The position numbers and the translations under genes are program-made. A stretch of DNA of 5,110 bases from Treponema sp. (GTDB taxonomy: Bacteria > Spirochaetota > Spirochaetia > Treponematales > Treponemataceae). Below are positions 1-5,110 of this stretch, in pieces; the stretch's first letter is position 1; the number at the start of each line of letters is the position of its first letter. A model generated the notes under the pieces. The model made no database searches, was not told the origin of the DNA, and was given only the letters and a program-made list of their open reading frames with translations. Where the stretch lies: the NCBI GenBank assembly GCA_012799545.1, contig JAAZLA010000045.1, positions 1 to 5,110 of the forward strand, written 5' to 3'.

Positions 1-128
1 GTCCCTGTTTGATGATTTACCTGATTTTCAAAGCGAGGTTTTTTTGCCTCTCGTCCCTTATACACCTTCATCCCCTCAACAAGGGGCATCGAAATATCAA
101 TAATTTCTTTTGGATTAAAACAAATCAT
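1..128 (-). CDS. Cyclase family (kynurenine formamidase-like) hydrolase, N-terminus only
   Basis: This partial gene reads leftward off the window edge, and only about 42 codons are visible. The translation begins MICFNPKEIIDISMPLVEG and continues with MKVYKGREAKKPRFENQ and VNHQTG. A 'D(I/L)S.PL..GM.VY.G' opening followed by a basic and aromatic stretch and 'NHQTG' is the usual N-terminus of the cyclase family. Those are metal-dependent amide hydrolases related to kynurenine formamidase. The metal-binding HxGTHxD-type motif would lie beyond the edge and cannot be checked. The start at 128 is chosen because AGGAGG lies 6 bases upstream; an in-frame ATG at 134 abuts AGGAGG and is too close. It follows zwf by 18 bases on the same strand, so it is probably the third gene of a gnd-zwf operon. 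Substrate is unknown. The family call rests on the opening motif alone. Confidence 0.7.
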   Translation of the reverse strand, partial: MICFNPKEIIDISMPLVEGMKVYKGREAKKPRFENQVNHQTG

Positions 129-134
129 ATGCAT

Positions 135-140
135 CCTCCT
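135..140 (-). promoter_or_regulatory. Ribosome-binding site of the cyclase-family gene
   Basis: On the minus strand the bases read AGGAGG, inside AAAAGGAGGA, 6 bases before the ATG at 128. It is the strongest Shine-Dalgarno sequence in the window and decides the start of the left-edge gene. It lies in the gap just after the zwf stop codon, so this third gene can be translated independently of zwf. Confidence 0.85.
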
Positions 141-146
141 TTTCGC

Positions 147-1634
147 CTAGTGCATATCTACCCAAGAGCGACCATCTTTTTCAATTAAATCAAAGGCGCG
201 CTTTGGTCCCATTGTCCCAGCCGCATAGTTGGGAAAGTCTGTCTTTTTTTGCTCGCGATATTCTATAAGTTTATCTGCAAAAAGCCAGGCTGCTTCAAGT
301 TCATCCCAACGAGAAAAGAGAGAGCCATCTCCCCGCAAAATATCGTAGAGCAAACGCTCATAGGCTTCGGGCGTATTTCCCTGAGCCGCATCGCTTGCAC
401 CGGTGTCCATCGTAATGGGAATAATACCCGAATGGCTTGCATAATCCTTTGTATTAAACTGAAAGTACAATCCTACCTTTGGTTGAATGCGTAAAATAAG
501 CAGATTTGGTTTTGCAAGATTTTTTTCCGCATTGTACAAGCTATGCGGCAGTTCTTTAAATTGTATAATAATTTCACCAGAAGCTTCCTTCAGACGTTTT
601 CCTGTGCGAATATAAAAAGGCGTTCCTGCCCAGCGAAAATTTTCTATTTGTAATTTCAATGCAACAAAGGTTTCTGTTTCAGATTTTGCATCTACCTTTT
701 CTTCCGAGCGATAGCCCTGCACTTTTTTTCCATCTATAAAGCCTTCAGCATACTGACCAAAAACAACATTATTTTCCAAAAATGTCTCGTCAATTTTTTC
801 CAAGGCCTCTAAGACTTTTTGTTTTTCATTTCGTATTGAGTCCATCTTTAAGTTTACAGGCGGCTCCATTGCAACCAAGCTGACAATTTGCAAAATATGA
901 TTTTGCACCATATCGCGCATAGCACCAGAGTCTTCGTAATAGTCCCCTCGGGTTTCTACCCCAAGTTTTTCCGTAAGAGATATTTGCACGTTATCGATAT
1001 ACCGGTTATTCCAAAGCGATTCAAAGATGAGGTTACTAAAACGCAGTATCATGATATTTTGTATCATGTCCTTTCCCAAATAATGGTCAATGCGATAAAT
1101 AGACTTTTCAGGAAAAACACGGAGAATAGTATCGTTGAGTTTTTTTGCTGTCTCTAAATCTTTTCCAAAAGGTTTTTCAATAACGCAGCGACAAAAGCCT
1201 CGGCAAGAAGATGCAAGTTCTCCCCTTTCTATGCCATGAATAATTGTTTCAAAAAAGGAGGGAGCAACTGCAAGATAAAAAACTCGGTTCTCTTTTGTAT
1301 TTGACTCTTTGTCGCGTTTTGCAAGATAGGAGTTTAAATCTCTATAGCCATCGCTTTGTGTAAAATCAAACTCGTAGTAAAAAATCATTCTTTCCAAGCG
1401 CTGCCATATTTTTGTATCTACAGGGCTTTTCAAAAATTTTCCCAAAGAAGCACAGACTTGTTCGCGATATGTTTCTGTGGAGAGCTTCCGTCGACCAATT
1501 GCAACAATACAAAAATCGTCTGAAAGCAAGCCATCTCGAATCATGCTATAAAAAGCGGTCATGAGTTTTCGATGTGTGAGGTCTCCCGTTGCACCGAAGA
1601 TAACAAAGCTTGCTGACATTTTTTCACCGCTCAT
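147..1634 (-). CDS. zwf: Glucose-6-phosphate 1-dehydrogenase
   Basis: This cytoplasmic enzyme oxidises glucose 6-phosphate to 6-phosphoglucono-lactone, the first step of the oxidative pentose phosphate pathway, and makes NADPH. At 495 residues it has the normal family length. The N-terminal Rossmann domain carries the fingerprint GATGDLTHRKL (14-24), and Arg48-Arg49 after the second strand fit binding of the NADP 2'-phosphate. EKPFG is at 153-157. The substrate-binding signature RIDHYLGK is at 181-188, followed by Asp where Glu is usual. The catalytic His is expected in QNHILQ (244-249). WAGTPF (335-340) and RTGKR (343-347) are conserved C-terminal elements. No frameshift is seen. The first ATG overlaps the gnd stop as TAATG, which suggests translational coupling. 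A second in-frame ATG at 1619 (Met6) is an alternative start. NADP preference is inferred, not shown. Confidence 0.97.
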   Translation of the reverse strand: MSGEKMSASFVIFGATGDLTHRKLMTAFYSMIRDGLLSDDFCIVAIGRRKLSTETYREQVCASLGKFLKSPVDTKIWQRLERMIFYYEFDFTQSDGYRDLNSYLAKRDKESNTKENRVFYLAVAPSFFETIIHGIERGELASSCRGFCRCVIEKPFGKDLETAKKLNDTILRVFPEKSIYRIDHYLGKDMIQNIMILRFSNLIFESLWNNRYIDNVQISLTEKLGVETRGDYYEDSGAMRDMVQNHILQIVSLVAMEPPVNLKMDSIRNEKQKVLEALEKIDETFLENNVVFGQYAEGFIDGKKVQGYRSEEKVDAKSETETFVALKLQIENFRWAGTPFYIRTGKRLKEASGEIIIQFKELPHSLYNAEKNLAKPNLLILRIQPKVGLYFQFNTKDYASHSGIIPITMDTGASDAAQGNTPEAYERLLYDILRGDGSLFSRWDELEAAWLFADKLIEYREQKKTDFPNYAAGTMGPKRAFDLIEKDGRSWVDMH

Positions 1635-3088
1635 TATTCCCCCCAGTTCGTGTGGAAAAAACCTTCCTTGTCTATGCGCTCATAGCTATGTGCGCCAAAA
1701 TAATCCCTCATCGCTTGCAGGAGATTTGTCGGAAGATTTTTTGTCGTATAGCTATCAAAATAACTCAGAGCAGAACTAAAGGCTGGAAGCGACCTTCCTT
1801 GGAGAATTGCCTTTGATACAACTGACCGCCAATCTTTTTCGTATGTTTTAATCGTCGCACTAAATAAGGGAGAGAGAAGAATATTTTCCAAGTCAGCTTT
1901 TGCATCAAACTCTTTTGCAAGCTCAGTTAAAAATCGCGCTCGAATAATACAACCACCTCTAAAAATTTTTGCGATTTGTGCAAAGTCAAGATTCCAGTTT
2001 TCTTCCCGAGAAGCATCGAGGAGCATGCTAAAGCCTTGTGCATAGGCGCATATTTTACTCGCGTACAAGGCGCGACGCACTTCTTCAACAAGAGCTTTTT
2101 TTTCTGCATCGCTTTTTTGACTAGCCGCAAAATTAGACTCGCATCCATTTTCTGCCTGCCCCTTGTACAAAGAAGCTGCACGTATACGCTCATCCTTTCT
2201 TGCCGACATAAAACGCTCATAAACCGCTGTTGTAATACTTTGAATAGGACTGGCGAGATCAAGGGAAATTTGCCCCGTCCACTTGCCCGTACCTTTTTGA
2301 CCAGCCCTATCGAGAATGAGGTCAACGAGGTGGGCTCCCGTCTCTGCATCTTTTTTCTTAAAAATATCTTTTGTTATATCTATTAAATAGCTTTCCAGCT
2401 CGCCTTCATTCCATTCGGCAAAAATCTGAGAAAGCGCTTCGTTTGAAAAATCCTCTTTTAAAAGACTATAGGCTTCAGCAATGAGTTGCATATCAGCATA
2501 TTCTATGCCGTTGTGAACCATTTTTACAAAATGCCCTGCACCATCACTTCCAAGGTAGCCACAACAATCTTCGCTCTTGCCATCTTGTCCTATGTATTTT
2601 GCAGAAATAGCAGAAAAAATATTTTCAACAAGGCTATAGGCTGTCTCACTCCCCCCTACCATAATCGCAGGCCCAAAGCGCGCTCCCTCTTCTCCTCCAG
2701 AAACTCCCGTCCCTAAAAACAAAAGACCTTTTTCTTCAAGAGCCTTTGTTCTTCTTTGCGTATCTTTAAAGTGAGAATTTCCTCCATCGATGATGAGGTC
2801 TCCCGGAGAAAGAAGGGGAAGCAAAAGCGCAATCGTTTGATCTACAGCCTCTCCCGCCTTGACCATGAGCATAATTTTCCGAGGAGATTCGAGAGAGAGA
2901 ACAAAGTCTTCGAGTTTTTCAAAACCTCGAAAAGATTCCGATGTATATTCTGCAAGAGCATCCTTTGTTTTATCAAAACTTCTATTGTAGACGGAAACAG
3001 AAAAACCCTTATCGGCCATATTGAAAGCGAGATTTTTGCCCATTACCGCAAGACCGATGAGCCCTATAGTGCTGTATTTTTGTCCCAT
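1634..3088 (-). CDS. gnd: 6-phosphogluconate dehydrogenase, decarboxylating
   Basis: This cytoplasmic enzyme converts 6-phosphogluconate to ribulose 5-phosphate and CO2 and makes NADPH. At 484 residues it is the long form typical of bacteria and eukaryotes. Visible elements in order are: nucleotide-binding GLAVMGKN (12-19); NRS (35-37), where Arg and Ser fit the NADP 2'-phosphate site; DGGNS (101-105); GVSGGEEGAR (128-137); the active-site segment KMVHNGIEY (189-197) with catalytic Lys189 and Glu196; AGQKGTGKWT (262-271); RGGCIIRA (377-384); and the C-terminal tail RDYFGAH (461-467), ERID and HTNW (479-482), which in the family reaches into the partner subunit of the dimer. All key residues are present. 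It is the first gene of a minus-strand operon with zwf. The start at 3088 has AAGGA 6 bases upstream. A structured leader region precedes it. Confidence 0.98.
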   Translation of the reverse strand: MGQKYSTIGLIGLAVMGKNLAFNMADKGFSVSVYNRSFDKTKDALAEYTSESFRGFEKLEDFVLSLESPRKIMLMVKAGEAVDQTIALLLPLLSPGDLIIDGGNSHFKDTQRRTKALEEKGLLFLGTGVSGGEEGARFGPAIMVGGSETAYSLVENIFSAISAKYIGQDGKSEDCCGYLGSDGAGHFVKMVHNGIEYADMQLIAEAYSLLKEDFSNEALSQIFAEWNEGELESYLIDITKDIFKKKDAETGAHLVDLILDRAGQKGTGKWTGQISLDLASPIQSITTAVYERFMSARKDERIRAASLYKGQAENGCESNFAASQKSDAEKKALVEEVRRALYASKICAYAQGFSMLLDASREENWNLDFAQIAKIFRGGCIIRARFLTELAKEFDAKADLENILLSPLFSATIKTYEKDWRSVVSKAILQGRSLPAFSSALSYFDSYTTKNLPTNLLQAMRDYFGAHSYERIDKEGFFHTNWGE

Positions 3089-3094
3089 ACCTTA

Positions 3095-3099
3095 TCCTT
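3095..3099 (-). promoter_or_regulatory. Ribosome-binding site of gnd
   Basis: The minus strand reads AAGGA 6 bases before the ATG at 3088. This spacing supports that start codon. The neighbouring GGAT can in principle pair with the ATCC of the loop region of the hairpin at 3118-3137. That is only a four-base match and is noted as a possibility. Confidence 0.75.
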
Positions 3100-3117
3100 C
3101 ATTCCAAAAATATACTT

Positions 3118-3137
3118 TCTCGCCACGGATGGCGAGA
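3118..3137. repeat. Inverted repeat in the gnd leader, proximal hairpin (8-bp stem, CGGA/TCCG loop)
   Basis: Plus strand: TCTCGCCA, loop CGGA, TGGCGAGA, a perfect 8-bp GC-rich stem. On the gnd mRNA the loop would be UCCG. The hairpin ends 29 bases upstream of the gnd start codon. On the minus strand it is followed after seven bases by five Ts (3106-3110). That is too far and too short for a convincing intrinsic terminator, but an attenuator cannot be excluded. It shares the 8-mer CACGGATG with the inverted repeat at 3179-3210. Confidence 0.75.
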
Positions 3138-3151
3138 GGCAACCAATCTTT

Positions 3152-3177
3152 GACATGTTTTGCAAAGCAAAACTGTC
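3152..3177. repeat. Inverted repeat in the gnd leader, middle hairpin (11-bp stem with one bulge)
   Basis: Plus strand: GACA, a bulged T at 3156, GTTTTGC, loop AAA, GCAAAAC, TGTC. The inner 7 bp and outer 4 bp are perfect. It sits one base away from the inverted repeat at 3179-3210 and 14 bases from the one at 3118-3137. The three together fill most of 3118-3210. Confidence 0.65.
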
Positions 3178-3178
3178 C

Positions 3179-3210
3179 GAATATTTTTTACACGGATGTA
3201 AAAAATATTC
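3179..3210. repeat. Inverted repeat in the gnd leader, distal palindrome (14-bp perfect arms, 4-base spacer)
   Basis: Plus strand: arm GAATATTTTTTACA (3179-3192), spacer CGGA, arm TGTAAAAAATATTC (3197-3210). The match is perfect over 14 bp. It abuts the TATAAG box proposed as the gnd -10 element, so transcription would start inside it. That favours a DNA operator bound by a dimeric regulator. With a start further upstream it would instead fold as an RNA hairpin. The core TTTACA, four bases, TGTAAA does not identify a regulator family that I can name safely. Confidence 0.75.
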
Positions 3211-3215
3211 TTATA
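3210..3215 (-). promoter_or_regulatory. Possible -10 box of the gnd-zwf operon promoter
   Basis: The minus strand reads TATAAG, a 5-of-6 match to TATAAT. The -35 region 17-18 bases upstream falls in a run of Ts (3232-3240) and matches the consensus poorly, so a sigma-70-type promoter is only tentative. A start about seven bases downstream would lie within the palindrome at 3179-3210. Confidence 0.4.
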
Positions 3216-3291
3216 CTCTAATCGATAGTCTAAAAAAAAACAAGTTAAACAGAGCTTATTAGTAGGAAATTAAAACGAGCCTTTTGCTTGC

Positions 3292-3320
3292 TTGACCTAA
3301 ATTCTATTTTCTCGTACTCT
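3292..3320 (+). promoter_or_regulatory. Possible promoter of the S1-domain gene, very close to its ATG
   Basis: TTGACC (3292-3297, 5 of 6 to the -35 consensus) is separated by exactly 17 bases from TACTCT (3315-3320, only 3 of 6 to the -10 consensus). The ATG at 3327 begins 6 bases after the -10 element, where transcription itself would be expected to start. If real, the mRNA is leaderless or nearly so. This fits the lack of any Shine-Dalgarno sequence there. Confidence 0.4.
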
Positions 3321-3326
3321 CATTGT

Positions 3327-4475
3327 ATGAACGAAACAAACAATACGAGCGATAATGCGAACTTTGAAGCTCTTTTAGAACAATCCCTTCCCAATCAAAA
3401 AAGACTAGAACCTGGTCAAAAAATAAAAGCCGAGGTCGTTTCTTTTTCTAAAGAATACGTTTTTATTCACCTTAATGGAAAAAGCGAAGGCATAATAGAA
3501 AAAAAAGAATTTCTCGACGATGAGGAAAATTTACGCATAAAAGAAGGCGACTTTGTAGAAGCACATTTTATAGCTGCAAAAAACGGAGAACTTTTTTTTA
3601 GCACAAAAATTGCTCAAGAAGAGGCTTCTCTACAAATGCTTGAAAATGCCTACCGTGCTTCTATTCCTGTCGAAGGCAAAATAGAAAAAGAGATAAAAGG
3701 TGGCTTTGAAGTAAGCATCGGAAAACACGCAGCCTTTTGTCCCTTTTCTCAACTTGGCATAGCAAAAGAAGAGCAAGAAAATATCATAGGAAAAGTACTC
3801 ACTTTTAAAATTATCACATACAAAGATGGTGGCAGAAGCCTCACTCTCTCGCATCTTGCTGTTTTAGAAGAGGAAAGAAAAAACGCCCTCAAAGAACTTT
3901 CTAAAACACTATCCGTCGGACAAAAAGTGTCCGTCGAAGTGAAATCCCTCCATCCCTTTGGAGCCTTTGTCGATTTAAAAGGCATAAAAGCACTTCTACC
4001 GATTAGCGAAATACGCTTCGATCGAATTGATAAAATCGAAGACTTTCTCAGTCCTGGAGAAAAAATCGAAGTTGCAATTCTCAATCTTGATTGGGAAAAT
4101 GACAAAATAAGTGTTAGTAAAAAAGCTCTCCTGGGAGACCCATGGGAAAACCTCGACGACTTTGCACCTGAATCCATTCACACTGGCACGATAACACGAA
4201 TCGCAGGTTTTGGTGTTTTTGTACGACTTAAAGAAGGCCTTGAAGGGCTCTTACACAACTCGGAGATACGTAAAGACGAAAGAGGCAATAGAGAAGTAAG
4301 CTTAAAAAAAGGCGATACAATTGAAGTTATTATAAAATCGGTCGATAGCTACAATAAAAAAATAGCGCTCAAACAAGGTGAAACAAAAGAAGAAATTGAA
4401 AACGCAAAGGAAATTAAAAAACATCAAAATGTTGACGATGCTTACAACCCCTTTGCAAGCTTGTTAAAAAAATAA
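3327..4475 (+). CDS. Four-domain S1 RNA-binding protein (ribosomal protein S1-like)
   Basis: This 382-residue cytoplasmic protein consists of four S1 (OB-fold) RNA-binding repeats at roughly residues 27-94, 112-178, 194-268 and 282-350. It ends in a charged tail finishing NPFASLLKK. The last two repeats are the most typical, with SLHPFGAFVDL followed by ALLPISEI in repeat 3, and RIAGFGVFVRL followed by GLEGLLHNSEI in repeat 4. The first two are more diverged. Classical S1 has six repeats; four-repeat forms about this long occur in Firmicutes (YpfD type). It may help mRNA binding on the ribosome or act as an accessory RNA-binding factor, and the sequence does not decide which. The ATG at 3327 is preferred because no ribosome-binding site serves the in-frame TTG at 3288, which would add 13 residues overlapping the promoter-like boxes. 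It is a single-gene unit with its own terminator. Confidence 0.9.
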   Translation: MNETNNTSDNANFEALLEQSLPNQKRLEPGQKIKAEVVSFSKEYVFIHLNGKSEGIIEKKEFLDDEENLRIKEGDFVEAHFIAAKNGELFFSTKIAQEEASLQMLENAYRASIPVEGKIEKEIKGGFEVSIGKHAAFCPFSQLGIAKEEQENIIGKVLTFKIITYKDGGRSLTLSHLAVLEEERKNALKELSKTLSVGQKVSVEVKSLHPFGAFVDLKGIKALLPISEIRFDRIDKIEDFLSPGEKIEVAILNLDWENDKISVSKKALLGDPWENLDDFAPESIHTGTITRIAGFGVFVRLKEGLEGLLHNSEIRKDERGNREVSLKKGDTIEVIIKSVDSYNKKIALKQGETKEEIENAKEIKKHQNVDDAYNPFASLLKK

Positions 4476-4490
4476 CAAAGCTTCTTTTTT
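4457..4490 (+). terminator. Intrinsic terminator overlapping the stop codon of the S1-domain gene
   Basis: AAGCTTGTTA (4457-4466) pairs with TAACAAAGCTT (4473-4483) around an AAAAAA loop, leaving one A bulged at 4477. One base later comes a run of six Ts (4485-4490). The TAA stop at 4473-4475 is part of the right arm, so coding sequence and terminator share bases. On the other strand no T-run follows the stem, so it probably works only for plus-strand transcription. Confidence 0.75.
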
Positions 4491-4531
4491 GCAGCCTGTA
4501 AAACAAAAAAAATCTCCACCCCAACTAATAC

Positions 4532-5110
4532 CTAATACAATATGGTATATTTATTTTTGCCGGTATTCTTTGACTCATACAAGGCCGCATCAGTCCTTTT
4601 AAAACATTCAAGGTAGCTGGTATCTTTAGGAGAAAAACAAGAAATTCCCGCAGAAATAGTTAGGAACAAGCTTGTTGTCGTTTCGTTAAAAAGAACAGTG
4701 TTTTCAAAAAAAACACCGAGCTCATCTGATCCATTTTCTTTTTTATACTCAAGCAATTTTTGTTTTTTTCTTCGGGGATGCTGTATTGTTATAGGAGTAT
4801 TTTTCACAGAGTCAATTATTCTTTGTGTAAAAGAAGCAATATCAGCGACATCCACGTACTTGCACACAAGCAAAAACTCCTCACCACCCCAACGAAAAAG
4901 CGAATCTGTTTCCCGTGTTTCGTTTTTTATAATTTCGACAATTGTTTTCAGTACCATGTCTCCAGCACTATGACCATAGCTATCATTCACCTCTTTGAAA
5001 TCATCTATATCGATTAAAAATACAAATTGATTATCTGCTGTTTTTTTATATTCATAAAATGCTACCAATAAATGCTCATCTGCTATTTTCCTATTATAAA
5101 TGCTTGTTAA
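4532..5110 (-). CDS. GGDEF-domain diguanylate cyclase, C-terminal part (5' end outside window)
   Basis: The visible 192 residues are almost exactly one GGDEF domain, which condenses two GTP into cyclic di-GMP. The reading frame is open to the window edge and begins with LTSIYNRK, the conserved start of the domain. The gene therefore continues to the right and probably has an N-terminal sensor or membrane part. In visible numbering: metal-binding DIDDFK (34-39), ND (42-43), GHSAGD (46-51), the inhibitory c-di-GMP site RETD (66-69) exactly five residues before the active-site GGEEF (75-79), then TISAGIS (151-157), DAALYESK (174-181) and GKNKY. Catalytic and feedback residues are intact, so an active, product-inhibited cyclase is expected. 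A segment of about 40 residues (about 108-147), rich in Lys and Arg at first, is longer than usual. The gene ends with TAG and converges on the S1-domain gene. Confidence 0.94.
   Translation of the reverse strand, partial: LTSIYNRKIADEHLLVAFYEYKKTADNQFVFLIDIDDFKEVNDSYGHSAGDMVLKTIVEIIKNETRETDSLFRWGGEEFLLVCKYVDVADIASFTQRIIDSVKNTPITIQHPRRKKQKLLEYKKENGSDELGVFFENTVLFNETTTSLFLTISAGISCFSPKDTSYLECFKRTDAALYESKNTGKNKYTILY

Noticed and set aside
1927..2386. Overlapping open frames of 140 (minus, other frame) and 136 (plus) codons inside gnd
   Set aside because: They lie wholly inside intact gnd coding sequence, have Arg/Lys/Cys/Phe-rich products without domain motifs, and have no ribosome-binding site of note.
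3111..3116. TATACT on the plus strand as a -10 box for a transcript through the CGGA hairpins
   Set aside because: No -35 match lies at usable spacing, and a start about seven bases downstream would cut off the 5' arm of the first hairpin.
3150..3155. Perfect TTGACA on the plus strand as a -35 promoter element
   Set aside because: No -10-like hexamer lies 16-19 bases downstream (the site reads CTGTCC). The bases are explained by the middle inverted repeat.
2756..3262. Open frame of 168 codons on the plus strand across the 5' part of gnd and the intergenic region
   Set aside because: It lies opposite the highly conserved N-terminal half of gnd, its product shows no recognisable motif, and its end runs through the inverted repeats. 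It is a chance antisense frame.
4491..4531. Terminator for the GGDEF gene on the minus strand (T-rich run around 4501-4513)
   Set aside because: There is a T-run after GGAGA, but I can find no stem in front of it. The hairpin of the convergent gene lacks a T-run in this direction.
5066..5068. TTG as start codon of the GGDEF protein
   Set aside because: The frame stays open to the window edge, and the 15 upstream codons encode the conserved domain opening LTSIYNRK. The true start must be outside the window.

Overview
The window is a protein-coding stretch of moderately low GC, with A- and T-rich tracts between genes, from a bacterial chromosome. It holds three complete genes and two genes cut by the window edges. 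No rRNA, tRNA, CRISPR array or insertion sequence was seen. The combination of a GGDEF signalling protein, a free-standing four-domain S1 RNA-binding protein and an adjacent gnd-zwf pair would fit a spirochaete of the Treponema type. That is an impression from gene content and composition, not a proof.

Left part (about 1-3088, all minus strand): a tightly packed operon read right to left. gnd (6-phosphogluconate dehydrogenase) comes first and its stop codon overlaps the start of zwf (glucose-6-phosphate dehydrogenase) as TAATG. After zwf, 17-18 bases that include a strong AGGAGG ribosome-binding site lead into a third gene that runs off the left edge. Its first 42 residues resemble the N-terminus of the cyclase / kynurenine-formamidase-like metal hydrolases. 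gnd and zwf encode the two NADPH-forming dehydrogenases of the oxidative pentose phosphate pathway. The lactonase that acts between them (pgl) is not in the window.

Centre (3089-3326): a 238-base divergent intergenic region. It is unusually structured, with three inverted repeats in a row between gnd and its probable promoter. The outer two share the same 8-mer, CACGGATG, with CGGA as the loop. A second promoter-like pair (TTGACC, 17 bases, TACTCT) faces right and ends only 6 bases before the ATG of the next gene, so that mRNA may be leaderless.

Right part (3327-5110): a plus-strand gene for a 382-residue protein with four S1 domains. Its stop codon lies inside an intrinsic terminator. It converges, across 56 bases, on a minus-strand GGDEF diguanylate cyclase whose N-terminal part lies beyond the right edge. 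The GGDEF domain has intact catalytic and inhibitory-site motifs and an extra segment of about 40 residues.

The point most worth following up is the structured gnd leader region. It could be an operator, a leader RNA, or, read on the plus strand, a pair of CsrA-type GGA hairpins.
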